Shown here piece after piece: positions 20,478 to 30,402 of a stretch of DNA of 64,000 nt. Position numbers and translations under genes: made by a program. Numbering within the stretch: position 1 is the first letter of the stretch; the number at the start of each line of letters is the position of its first letter. Source of the DNA: [Synechococcus] sp. NIES-970 (lineage in GTDB: Bacteria > Cyanobacteriota > Cyanobacteriia > Cyanobacteriales > MRBY01); assembly GCA_002356215.1 (NCBI GenBank), contig AP017959.1:1488001-1552000 (forward strand), given 5' to 3'. The notes under the pieces were generated by a model, which was not told where the DNA came from, made no database searches, and saw nothing but the letters and a program-made list of their open reading frames with translations.

Positions 20478-20515
20478 AAAAGCCTTCCTATCACAGTGAT
20501 AGGAAGGCTTTTTTT
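20478..20515. terminator. Bidirectional terminator between sat and gyrB
   Basis: A perfect 16-base stem (20478-20493 with 20497-20512, core GCCTTCCTATCA) has a CAG loop and is flanked by A and T tracts, so it should work in both directions between these convergent genes. Confidence 0.92.
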
Positions 20516-20530
20516 GTGGAATTTTTGGTT

Positions 20531-22492
<1,962 letters not shown>

Positions 22493-22518
22493 CTATTTTT
22501 AGGTCAAATCAGGCAAAA

Positions 22519-22524
22519 ATTATA
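22519..22524 (-). promoter_or_regulatory. Extended -10 box for gyrB
   Basis: On the minus strand TGATATAAT places a perfect TATAAT, with the TG of an extended -10 element, 66 bases before the gyrB start codon. No strong -35 is present at 17 bases, as is common for extended -10 promoters. Confidence 0.55.
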
Positions 22525-22749
22525 TCATAAAAGGCTTCCAGGCGAGACAAACGGAAGCTCAGAGAATATTTATGGAGGGATGGAGCTACATTTTTAGCGG
22601 CTGGGCTTTTATAGAAGAGATAGACCAAGAGAGTTGCAGGCAGCGTGATCTCTGGTTGAGGGAATCAAGTTGAAGCGGCGGAATAATTGGTATGACTATT
22701 TTATCGCAGGGTTTAGTAAGCAGAGCGAATTTCTGTTGTTCGGCACGGT

Positions 22750-23343
22750 TTAAAAAATATTGAGGTGACGGGGTTTTTGGGGGGCAGCGATGAGGCGATC
22801 GCAACCGGACTGGGGCGCAGCCCAACGATAATGGCATTCTTTGGGGTTACCCCAACAGAGGGCGAGGTAAAACTCTCCATGGCCCACGTCGAGTTCTGCC
22901 CATTCAGCCCGTTGGCCAGCGTGGGCAATCTCTTGGGGGGTGACGGGTAGTAGTTGGTGGTCTGCTAATTGCCAGAGTTGGAGTCCGAGGGTGATCTGCT
23001 GCCAAAATTCTAGGATATTTTGCTTGGCTTGTTGCAGCGTTTCTTTATCGCTCTCAATGGCAATCAATTGTTGATGAATTTCCGGGAGCTGTACCCGACG
23101 ATCGCCGAGGGTAATCTCTCGCCAGACAATGCCAGAGACGTTGTTTTCCCGTTGATATTGGTGAATTTGTTGGGTGAAATCTTGGCAGGCAAAAACTTTA
23201 CCCAGTTGGTCATGGTCCAAGGCCATGGTGACAATGGGCACACCAATCCGCTCATCCGGTGCTAACAAGAGGCGATCGCCCCGCAGGGTAGCCTTGAGTT
23301 CTTGGTCGAGGATATGGAGCAGATCTTGGGTGCTGTAGACCAT
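22750..23343 (-). CDS. Cyanobacterial conserved protein of unknown function
   Basis: I do not recognise this 197-residue protein. It begins with an ATG at 23343 (MVYSTQDLLHIL). An in-frame GTG six codons upstream at 23361, seven bases after the DUF4335 stop codon, is an alternative start. It appears soluble and mixed alpha/beta, with a segment rich in charged and glutamine residues (about 100-135) that may be helical, and with several tryptophans. There is no signal peptide or membrane helix. It is the last gene of a tight minus-strand run DUF3038-DUF4335-this gene, so its role is probably linked to theirs. Confidence 0.6.
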   Translation of the reverse strand: MVYSTQDLLHILDQELKATLRGDRLLLAPDERIGVPIVTMALDHDQLGKVFACQDFTQQIHQYQRENNVSGIVWREITLGDRRVQLPEIHQQLIAIESDKETLQQAKQNILEFWQQITLGLQLWQLADHQLLPVTPQEIAHAGQRAEWAELDVGHGEFYLALCWGNPKECHYRWAAPQSGCDRLIAAPQKPRHLNIF

Positions 23344-23367
23344 GGCAATGGGGGCAGTCACTGTGGT

Positions 23368-24717
23368 TTAACGATAACCTGCCCAGGGGCTCACCTCAAT
23401 TACACCGCCGGGCTGGACGACCACAGTGACTTGGGTTAGGGGCACTGTCGGCACAACAGTTTCTCCAGGAATAATCCCTGCTGCGGCTGGCTCGAGCAGA
23501 TCTAGCAAGGGGGTCTGGGCAAGGGCGGCCTGGGCTGCATCGTTGTCGGCAATCACCAGGGCGATCGCCCCCGTATCTGTCACGCCAAGGGTATATGGCA
23601 ATGCTTGGGAAATCTCCAGGGGATTAGCATCAAATTCAGCGGCGACTGTATCTTTGACCGATTGGATTAATTGTCGGAGGGCCGCTCCTGTCACTTCTCC
23701 CGCATCAAAGTTTAAGTCGCCAGAACTACCAAAGCCTTCCCAAGGACTGATTTCCAAGACATTGCCCGCAAAATCAACTCGAAATTGGGCGGCAGCGGTT
23801 TGCTCTGTGGCGATCGCTGCTATTTCTGGCTCATAATCTAGGGCCCCCAATGCCGCCAGGCTCGCCCCATCGCTAGGCTCTGCTGTTCCTAGGGGCTGAA
23901 AACCGAGTAACTGACCAGCCGTGGTCAAAGCCAGTCGGTAGGATACCGTATTCCCCGAACGGCGCTCTGTCCAGGCCTCATCAAGGCTACTGTAAAGATA
24001 AGCCTGCATAAATCGCAGGGTGCTATCTGTATCAACAGAGGCAACGCTTTCTTCCAGGGCGACAAAGTTTTCTTCGGTCCATTGGGCCGTTTCTGGGAGA
24101 CTGGCCTCGGCTAACTGCTCGGTTTCTGTACCAAAATCTGCTTGATCACTGCCGTTGCGCACCGCTTCTGGCACAGGGACAAAGAAGAGGGCAAAGGCAG
24201 TCAAAGCCAGACTACTCACCCCAATCAAAGGCGGCACAGCTCGGTCAGCAAAGGATTCTTCCGGCACACAGTGGCGACGACTCAGGGGCGTCAGGGGAAG
24301 AACAAAATCTGGGAGAGTTAGGCCATCTGCTAAAAATTGATCGATCGCCTCTGTCAAGTCAAAGAGCTCGGCGGTATTCAGCTCAATGGTCTCTTCACCA
24401 TTACCGTCGGGCGATCGCCAGTGAAGACGATGGGTTTGCTTGGTGGTGATCGGCTCTAGGCGCACCTGATCATCAGGGTTAAGCACCTCTGTGGGGTGAT
24501 GTAAACCACTCAAAAGCCCCTGGGCGTACTCACTCACAGCCCGGACGAGGTGATCAAAAAAGATTTTGCCACCGCTGAGCATTTTTTGGGAAGTGGTAAA
24601 CCGACATTCCACGTTGGAAAGAATTGTGAGGGTTTCAATCAGTTTGCCACTACCATCATCAAATCCTTCGAGGATGAGGGTGCAACTGGGGAGGCTATAT
24701 TGACGACGAATGTTCAT
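23368..24717 (-). CDS. DUF4335 domain protein
   Basis: The 449-residue protein starts with NIRRQYSLPSCTLILEGF, the opening of the cyanobacterial DUF4335 family. The N-terminal domain (about 1-165) is followed by a single hydrophobic segment (PPLIGVSSLALTAFALFFV, about 180-200). A long acidic, alanine- and glutamate-rich region comes next. The C-terminal part repeats a short motif: VLEISPWEGF about 120 residues before VIEVSPWAGY, which is almost the last thing in the chain. Function is unknown; the layout suggests a membrane-anchored protein with a repeated extracytoplasmic or lumenal domain. It starts 10 bases after the DUF3038 gene and ends just before the 197-residue gene, so the three are probably one operon. 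Confidence 0.75.
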   Translation of the reverse strand: MNIRRQYSLPSCTLILEGFDDGSGKLIETLTILSNVECRFTTSQKMLSGGKIFFDHLVRAVSEYAQGLLSGLHHPTEVLNPDDQVRLEPITTKQTHRLHWRSPDGNGEETIELNTAELFDLTEAIDQFLADGLTLPDFVLPLTPLSRRHCVPEESFADRAVPPLIGVSSLALTAFALFFVPVPEAVRNGSDQADFGTETEQLAEASLPETAQWTEENFVALEESVASVDTDSTLRFMQAYLYSSLDEAWTERRSGNTVSYRLALTTAGQLLGFQPLGTAEPSDGASLAALGALDYEPEIAAIATEQTAAAQFRVDFAGNVLEISPWEGFGSSGDLNFDAGEVTGAALRQLIQSVKDTVAAEFDANPLEISQALPYTLGVTDTGAIALVIADNDAAQAALAQTPLLDLLEPAAAGIIPGETVVPTVPLTQVTVVVQPGGVIEVSPWAGYR

Positions 24718-24727
24718 AAGTGACTAG

Positions 24728-25363
24728 TTAGCTGACTTCTCCATCAAAGAGACTGACCCAAAGCCGTTGGGTACCGACGGTTCCCGTACAAAAAAGGAGT
24801 TTTTCGAGGAGATCGAGAGCCAGCTCGTTTAAGTCCTGTTTTGATTGGTTATAAAGCATCACGCGGACGCGACGGGGGTTCATCCGGCTGCGGAAATGAG
24901 CCCGGAATCGTTCGAGATATTCCGAAAGGCGAAAATGACTATCTAAAGGTAAATTCCGCTCCCGGAGGTGCTGGGCAACAGGGAGCAGTTGCCGGAGTAG
25001 GGCCATTAAATTCTTGGCGCGATCGCCAATAATCAGCACCAGAGCTTTTGCCTCTGTAGGGGTGAGGTGACCATGGGTGTGGGAGCGCCGCCAAGGATTT
25101 GTACGTCGCAGTCGCCAGAGCACCACCCGGTTGGGGATAATGCTGGCCAATTCTAGCTTGTGGGCCGAACGGAGCATTAGTTCTGAGCCGCCTAATTCGA
25201 GGGCTTCGAGGGCCAAAAGAAGTAAGTCAATTTGTTGCTGCGCCCGCCGGGGAAAAGCTCTGCCCTCTGGTAAAAGATCGGGCAAATTTTGCAACAGGTA
25301 TGACTGCCCTGGGGAGACCGAGGTTGAATTAGGGTTGGGCATTATGCTCACAGAATCATTCAT
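24728..25363 (-). CDS. DUF3038 domain protein
   Basis: A 211-residue protein resembling the cyanobacterial DUF3038 family, with the conserved core RAQQQIDLLLLALEALELGG, VVLWRLRRTNPWRR and LTPTEAKALVLII. It is probably mostly helical and soluble. The start is taken as the ATG at 25363; a GTG 57 bases upstream would add residues unlike the family. DUF3038 and DUF4335 genes are usual neighbours in cyanobacteria, and here they are separated by 10 bases, which points to a joint but unknown function. Confidence 0.72.
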   Translation of the reverse strand: MNDSVSIMPNPNSTSVSPGQSYLLQNLPDLLPEGRAFPRRAQQQIDLLLLALEALELGGSELMLRSAHKLELASIIPNRVVLWRLRRTNPWRRSHTHGHLTPTEAKALVLIIGDRAKNLMALLRQLLPVAQHLRERNLPLDSHFRLSEYLERFRAHFRSRMNPRRVRVMLYNQSKQDLNELALDLLEKLLFCTGTVGTQRLWVSLFDGEVS

Positions 25364-25545
25364 ACGTTCAGAAAAAACAAGCTTAGGTCGCGGTGATTCA
25401 TGACAAAAAATAATCGCCACACTGGGAAAGCTTCAAACCAGATCATAAGCGATGATTCGTTGCTCCACACTAGGGCAATTCTTTTCCTCACTCAGTTTAC
25501 CCCACAGGCTGCTTGTCCTAAGGGCGAGGAAGAGGCGATCGCCCG

Positions 25546-25848
25546 TTAAATTTCCGGTAAGTCACTACTGATCAAAACAAAGGGTTGCACAATTAAAGTC
25601 GGAAATTTTTGGGTCTTTGTAGCTCGGTTCCAACGCTCTAATTCTTCCTTAGTCGGCTTGCGCACGAGACCGCCATTCATCCATTTGCTAACGAGGGGGG
25701 CATTATCTAGGGCGATCGCCTCACCCACCTGGAGCAAATCAAGGGAAGGATGCACCACAATCAAAGCATCCCGGGCTGCATGGGGGGCCAGGTCTTGCCA
25801 TTCGCTATCGCCAAAACCATCCTGGAGCTGTTTGCCTAAATCTGACAT
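25546..25848 (-). CDS. DUF2288-like small protein
   Basis: A 100-residue soluble protein with the pattern seen in DUF2288 proteins: SEWQDLAPHAARDALIVVHPSLDL near residues 15-38, a conserved KPT.EEL.RW segment near 64 and the C-terminal FPTLIVQPFVLI. Its function is unknown. It stands alone between the DUF3038 gene and tRNA-Gln. The ATG at 25848 is the only reasonable start. The family call is from memory of the pattern and is moderately secure. Confidence 0.6.
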   Translation of the reverse strand: MSDLGKQLQDGFGDSEWQDLAPHAARDALIVVHPSLDLLQVGEAIALDNAPLVSKWMNGGLVRKPTKEELERWNRATKTQKFPTLIVQPFVLISSDLPEI

Positions 25849-25996
25849 GGAGTAAAGCAGGGAGTAAACACAATTGTTAAGGTGTACTGGATTTTGGGGG
25901 TTTTGACAATTGTCAGGGAGTGCTGCAAAAAAGTTTTGGCAGAGGAGTTGACGCTACAAAAAAGTTAATGTTATATTTCTAAAGGCTTAAACGCAA

Positions 25997-26068
25997 TGGG
26001 GTGTCGCCAAGCGGTAAGGCATCGGATTTTGGTTCCGACATTCCCAGGTTCGAATCCTGGCACCCCAG
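25997..26068 (+). tRNA. tRNA-Gln (UUG)
   Basis: The sequence folds as a cloverleaf. The acceptor stem is TGGGGTG with CACCCCA, plus discriminator G. There is a D arm GCCAAGCGGTAAGGC, and the anticodon stem TCGGA/TCCGA has loop TTTTGGT (anticodon TTG). The T arm is CCAGG TTCGAAT CCTGG. The weak U1-A72 pair and G73 are glutamine identity features. The CCA end is not encoded. Confidence 0.95.
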
Positions 26069-26133
26069 TCCTAAAAAAAAGCATCAGCAACATTGAGGCC
26101 ATGGCATCCAGCTGAGCCGGGGTTTCACCCACT

Positions 26134-26535
26134 CTAAGGCTCGCTGACAGAGAGATTGCGAAATTCTTTCTTGGCAACAATCGTATAGGTTTTTCCTAGG
26201 GCGGCATCAAAGGCTTTTTCGGCGGCTTGCACCACTTCGGGAGAAATGGTTTTGCGCAGGCTTTGGCTCGACCAAGAGACCACCACCGTCAGTTGATCGG
26301 GATTTTCAGGATCTTGCCAAATTTCTTTGCGCACAAAAGCAGGCGATCGCCGATCAATCGGGTTCCAGATTTCTAGTTCCTTTTCAATAAATTTCGCCTG
26401 CTCTGCCTGGGGCACAGCAAAGGTCAGCCATTCCACCACAGGCCCATCCGTGGGCGCTTCGGCAAAGCTTGGGTTTTGACCAAAGCTGATCATTAAGATC
26501 ATTGTCAAGGCGATCGCCTGCAACCATTTCCCCAT
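26134..26535 (-). CDS. TIGR03792-like secreted protein
   Basis: A 133-residue protein with an N-terminal signal peptide (hydrophobic AIALTMILMISFG followed by SFAEA, likely cleaved after Ala about 26). The mature part has VVEWLTFAVPQAEQAKFIEKE, EIWNP and FVRKEIW, the pattern of the cyanobacterial TIGR03792 family, which resembles small antibiotic-biosynthesis-monooxygenase-like ferredoxin folds. Function is unknown, and it should act in the periplasm or thylakoid lumen. The ATG at 26535 is preferred because AGGTGA lies at Shine-Dalgarno distance; a GTG nine bases upstream is the alternative. It follows the 345-residue gene upstream by about 35 bases. Confidence 0.65.
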   Translation of the reverse strand: MGKWLQAIALTMILMISFGQNPSFAEAPTDGPVVEWLTFAVPQAEQAKFIEKELEIWNPIDRRSPAFVRKEIWQDPENPDQLTVVVSWSSQSLRKTISPEVVQAAEKAFDAALGKTYTIVAKKEFRNLSVSEP

Positions 26536-26571
26536 AAATCTCACCTGGTTTTAAGGATGTGTTCCGTTATT

Positions 26572-27609
26572 TTACTCCTCTGCGAGAATCCGAATTCGGA
26601 CACTATGTTCCCCAGCATCGTCCAAATCTACTTCCAATACTTCCCCACTCAGTACTTCTAATGTCCCTAACATCGACCGTAGATAGGGGTTACTGGCTCC
26701 AGTATCGACATAGAGGCGATCGGCCAGTTTTCCCAAGCGTTTCCAGGTGGTAAAGAGCTTAACAATGCATTGCTCCATCTGGGTCGCTTGTTTCACCAAA
26801 TCGGCGGCAGTCCCCAGACAATCGAGGCGGAGGGCTTCTTCGAGGGCCATTTCCAAGTCGATATTTGCCTTGCGGAGAGTCTGCACTTGGGAGGCGGCAT
26901 CGAGATATTTCGCTAAGCTTTTTGCCTCGCTGGTCATTGCCTTGATCGTGTCAGTGTTCGGCGCTTCGCGGATTTCTTCTTGAATTGCTGTGAGGTGAGT
27001 TTCAGGTAATTTTTCTAGTTCTTTCACCAGGGGTGACAGAAAACGACTGGGAAGAGTACCACTGGCGGCTTGCTCTTTGACTTCGTCGGGCAACAGATCA
27101 GAGCTCATGCTGGTCCATTCGTCAGCCAGTTGTTTTACTTCTCGCTTCGTGATGCGATCGCCTTTTTGGGCCGCCTCTGTGACGAGTTTTTGCACTTCAG
27201 GGGCGGATTTGGCTGTCTCGATAAAGGCATTTTTACTAAAGTTATTGATACTGCTTGGATCCAGTTGTCCTTCAGCCAGGAGAGTATCGGCACTGTTGGC
27301 TAGTTCAATCAGCCCATAGGCTTGACCTTTAGTGATTTCCCGTTGCTTGAGCCAATTCAAAAAACCTGTACCACGGCCATCCCCTCCCCGTTTTTCCCGG
27401 TCGCGTACAGCGCGCATGATTCGCCCCCGCCAAATATCCGTCTGGAGATCAAAGCGATCGCAAATTTGCCAAACCCGCTCGATCTGGGTTTCAAATTCTG
27501 CATCATGGAGCTGGTCATCTTCCGGATCCGGGAGCTCCAGGCTGAAGTCCACATCGGTGGTTAAAGCAGCGGCAAGGTCAGCGGTAGAAATATCGGTTAG
27601 GCTGGTCAT
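26572..27609 (-). CDS. Conserved protein, possible ParB-like helix-turn-helix DNA-binding protein
   Basis: I do not recognise a named family for this 345-residue protein. It is acidic at the N-terminus. A segment at about residues 60-125 (RGRIMRAVRD..., NWLKQREITKGQAYGLIELAN) has the spacing of a ParB/KorB-type or DUF3102-like helix-turn-helix, and ITKREVKQLADEW follows near 160. The C-terminal half (about 220-300) has long helices that may form a coiled coil. No ParB nuclease domain is seen. The ATG at 27609 is chosen over a TTG at 27657, whose extension crosses a HIP1 site. The gene is followed on the same strand by the TIGR03792 gene. DNA binding is inference only. Confidence 0.6.
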   Translation of the reverse strand: MTSLTDISTADLAAALTTDVDFSLELPDPEDDQLHDAEFETQIERVWQICDRFDLQTDIWRGRIMRAVRDREKRGGDGRGTGFLNWLKQREITKGQAYGLIELANSADTLLAEGQLDPSSINNFSKNAFIETAKSAPEVQKLVTEAAQKGDRITKREVKQLADEWTSMSSDLLPDEVKEQAASGTLPSRFLSPLVKELEKLPETHLTAIQEEIREAPNTDTIKAMTSEAKSLAKYLDAASQVQTLRKANIDLEMALEEALRLDCLGTAADLVKQATQMEQCIVKLFTTWKRLGKLADRLYVDTGASNPYLRSMLGTLEVLSGEVLEVDLDDAGEHSVRIRILAEE

Positions 27610-27849
27610 AGGGCGATCGCGCGCAGTGTTTGGGGGCAAGGTTATCGGTAAGCCCAATGATTTTAGAAGGAATTTCCCACCAGAGCAATGGACGCAAATT
27701 TCTGTGTCAGGTTAGTGCCAGAAGATGTTCACCCAATTTAGCGTCGCCATTCTCCAGGCCATAGTGAGCGAGAAAATACGTTAATCTAGTTCCAGAAAAA
27801 GAGCCAAAACCTGCCCTCAATTGCCCATTGGTAGCCCGCAAAAAGTTCT

Positions 27850-28731
27850 ATGAGTCAATCCGTGTTTACCCCCAACTCTATCCTGTCTCCCACAGCCCAA
27901 GTAACCCCCCAGACACGACCAGGCTGGCAAGATTTTTTCCAGGAAACGATCGCCCTCACCCAACGGCTGGTCATTCAACTGCAACGGCGGCCAACGACCC
28001 TCGTGGCAGGGATTATTCAACCCTTTATGTGGCTGATTTTGTTCGGGGCTCTTTTCTACAAAGCGCCCCAGGGACTCTTTGGCAATGAAATTAACTATGC
28101 CCAGTTCCTCGCGCCGGGAATTATCGTATTTACGGCTTTTTCTGGGGCTTTAAATGCGGGTTTACCCGTAATGTTTGACCGGGAATTTGGGTTTCTCAAT
28201 CGGCTATTGGTGGCGCCCCTGGCGACACGTTACTCTATTGTGGCGGCTTCGACGGTCTACATCATGGGGTTAACCTTGATCCAAACGGCGGTGATTGTGG
28301 GGGCCAGTGCTTTTCTTGGGGCAGGTTTGCCGAGTGTGGCGGGTCTGGGGGCGATCGCCTTGGTAGTCTTCCTCATCGTGCTGGCGGTGACAGCTTTAAG
28401 TTTGGGATTAGCTTTTGCCCTGCCGGGTCATATTGAATTGATCGCCGTGATTTTCGTGGTGAATTTACCGCTGCTGTTTGCGAGTACGGCCCTGGCACCG
28501 TTAGATTTTATGGCGAACTGGCTGCAGATTATCGCCAGCTTAAACCCGCTGACCTACGCGATTGAGCCAATTCGTTATCTCTATATGCACAGTGATTGGA
28601 CGTTTCAGAGTATTGTTTTTACGGCTCCCTGGGGGAATTTAAACTTTGTGGCAGTGCTCGGTCTTTTGAGCGGTTTCGGGGCGATCGCCTTGGCCGCAAT
28701 CCAACCACTCCTGAAGCGGCGCTTAGGTTGA
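27850..28731 (+). CDS. ABC-2 type transporter permease
   Basis: The 293-residue membrane protein has about six helices after a cytoplasmic N-terminal segment. PTTLVAGIIQPFMWLILFGALF, FLAPGIIVFTAFSGAL, FDREFGFLNRLLVAPL and the C-terminal LNPLTYAIEPIRYLY are typical of the ABC-2 (DrrB/NodJ-like) exporter permeases. These work with a separate ATP-binding subunit, which is not adjacent, so the pair is split in this genome. The substrate is unknown; drugs, lipids and polysaccharides are handled by relatives. It is a single gene divergent from the 345-residue unknown. Confidence 0.85.
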   Translation: MSQSVFTPNSILSPTAQVTPQTRPGWQDFFQETIALTQRLVIQLQRRPTTLVAGIIQPFMWLILFGALFYKAPQGLFGNEINYAQFLAPGIIVFTAFSGALNAGLPVMFDREFGFLNRLLVAPLATRYSIVAASTVYIMGLTLIQTAVIVGASAFLGAGLPSVAGLGAIALVVFLIVLAVTALSLGLAFALPGHIELIAVIFVVNLPLLFASTALAPLDFMANWLQIIASLNPLTYAIEPIRYLYMHSDWTFQSIVFTAPWGNLNFVAVLGLLSGFGAIALAAIQPLLKRRLG

Positions 28732-29044
28732 TGATGGCGAGTAGCCGGAAACTTTCCAGGCATAAATAGAAGTAATTATTTTGTTGAATTGATCAGCCAA
28801 GGAAAAGCTTAATGGGCCAACCCTTGGTTTTTTCTTGTCTGTCTAAATTTTTTCAAAAGTAAATAATCAGGTCATCAAGGCCAAACCCGCCGTAAATCTT
28901 GCTTTTCATGAATGAATTCGCCCTACATTAGTGGCTTGATCTAGGCGATCGCATAGGATAGGATTTAGCTTTTGCAGAACGTCCCTAGGCTTTTGGGGAT
29001 TAACAGCATTTTCAATCACGGTCTAAGCGAAGGACAAATACACC
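28732..29044. other. Intergenic region upstream of the aminotransferase
   Basis: A 313-base spacer without a gene. It holds a promoter-like arrangement at 28936-28964 and one HIP1 site lying inside that promoter's spacer. Confidence 0.4.
28936..28964 (+). promoter_or_regulatory. Candidate sigma-70 type promoter with HIP1 spacer
   Basis: TTGATC (28936-28941), a 17-base spacer containing GGCGATCGC, and TAGGAT (28959-28964) lie 80 bases before the aminotransferase start codon. The spacing is optimal and both boxes are near consensus. Confidence 0.5.
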
Positions 29045-30196
29045 ATGGAAGACAAACATATGCTCATGATTCCCGGCCCAACCCCTGTGCCGGAACAGGT
29101 TCTGCTGGCCATGGCCAAGCATCCCATCGGTCACCGGAGCGGTCAATTTAGTGAAATCATGGCCGAAGTCACCGCGCAATTAAAATGGCTCTTCCAAACG
29201 AAAAACGATGTGTATTGCCTCGCCGCCAGTGGCACTGGGGCCATGGAAGCCGGGTTGATCAATTTCATCAATGCCGGGGATAAAGTGCTTGTCGGCGATA
29301 ACGGTAAATTTGGTGAACGTTGGGCGATCGTCTGCGAAACCTACGGCATGGACGTTGAACGGGTTAAAGCCCCCTGGGGAGAAGCCCTCGATCCGGAAGT
29401 TTTCCGCGCCAAGCTCGAAGCTGACACCGCAAAGGAAATCAAAGCCGTTGTCGTCACCCACTCGGAAACCTCCACGGGCGTCCTTAATGACCTCGAAACC
29501 ATTAGTCGCTATGTCAATGCCCATGGTGCGTTGATGATTGTTGATGCAGTCACCAGCCTAGGCGCTTGCAATGTGCCCACTGATGAATGGGGCTTGGATG
29601 TGGTGGCCTCCGGTTCCCAAAAAGGCTTTATGATTCCGCCAGGCCTAGGTTTTGTCTCCGTGAGCGATAAGGCTTGGGCGGCCTACGAAAATGCAAAAAT
29701 TCCCCGCTTCTACTTCGATCTCAAGGCTGCGAAAAAGAATTTAGCGAAAAACACCACACCTTTTACACCGCCTGTGAATTTGATCTTTGCGCTCCAGGCA
29801 GCCCTGGGAATGATGCAACGGGAAGGTTTGGAAAATGTTTTCGCTCGCCACCAACGTCTCACGGAGGCTACCCGGGCCGCTGTTAAAGCTCTGGGTCTGA
29901 AAACCTTTGCCCCCGACAGTCATGCCAGTACCGCTGTCACGGCGGTAGATCCGGCGCCCATTGGGGCAGAAGATATCCGCAAGGCGATGCGCACCAATTT
30001 CGATATCGCCCTCGCCGGTGGTCAGGATGATTACAAAGGCAAGATTTTCCGCATCGGTCACCTGGGCTTTGTCCATGACCGAGATGTAATCACGGCGATC
30101 GCCGCCCTCGAAGCAACCCTCCAAGGATTAGGGCAAGGTGGTTTCACCCCTGGTGCTGGGGTCCAGGCCGCAGCTGCCGTGTTCCAGAAAGGATAA
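29045..30196 (+). CDS. Class V aminotransferase (alanine/serine-glyoxylate type)
   Basis: A 383-residue PLP enzyme of the alanine-glyoxylate / serine-pyruvate aminotransferase group, expected to convert photorespiratory glyoxylate to glycine. It shows the N-terminal MIPGPTPVPEQVL, GHRSGQF, SGTGAMEAGL (PLP phosphate), THSETSTGV, IVDAVTSLG with the PLP-contacting Asp, and SGSQKGFM with the Schiff-base lysine near residue 195. The C-terminal FRIGHLGF is also typical. The cyanobacterial homologue was once described as the small subunit of a soluble hydrogenase, a label that does not fit the enzyme family. It is a monocistronic unit with its own promoter and terminator. The alanine-rich C-terminal tail is variable. 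Confidence 0.88.
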   Translation: MEDKHMLMIPGPTPVPEQVLLAMAKHPIGHRSGQFSEIMAEVTAQLKWLFQTKNDVYCLAASGTGAMEAGLINFINAGDKVLVGDNGKFGERWAIVCETYGMDVERVKAPWGEALDPEVFRAKLEADTAKEIKAVVVTHSETSTGVLNDLETISRYVNAHGALMIVDAVTSLGACNVPTDEWGLDVVASGSQKGFMIPPGLGFVSVSDKAWAAYENAKIPRFYFDLKAAKKNLAKNTTPFTPPVNLIFALQAALGMMQREGLENVFARHQRLTEATRAAVKALGLKTFAPDSHASTAVTAVDPAPIGAEDIRKAMRTNFDIALAGGQDDYKGKIFRIGHLGFVHDRDVITAIAALEATLQGLGQGGFTPGAGVQAAAAVFQKG

Positions 30197-30241
30197 ATTC
30201 ACAGCTTGTAATTTTCTTTGTTCTAAAATCAACGTTTTTGT

Positions 30242-30275
30242 TGCCCCTGTCTCGACGAGATGGGGGCATTTTTTT
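30242..30275 (+). terminator. Intrinsic terminator after the aminotransferase
   Basis: A 12-base stem (TGCCCCTGTCTC with GAGATGGGGGCA, one mismatch) has a GAC loop and is followed by seven T. Confidence 0.88.
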
Positions 30276-30402
30276 AGGTGAGTTTTCACTTAGAATCACA
30301 GGAGAATGCTTTTCATGAACAAATCCTACGAAGTGATCAGGGAAAGAGGTGAAATTTCTAAAATTGCGGTGACTGCCTCATTTGATCAGGACCTTGAACT
30401 CT

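Noticed and set aside
29045-30196. Soluble hydrogenase small subunit
   Set aside because: All motifs are those of class V PLP aminotransferases; there are no metal-binding cysteines of a hydrogenase.
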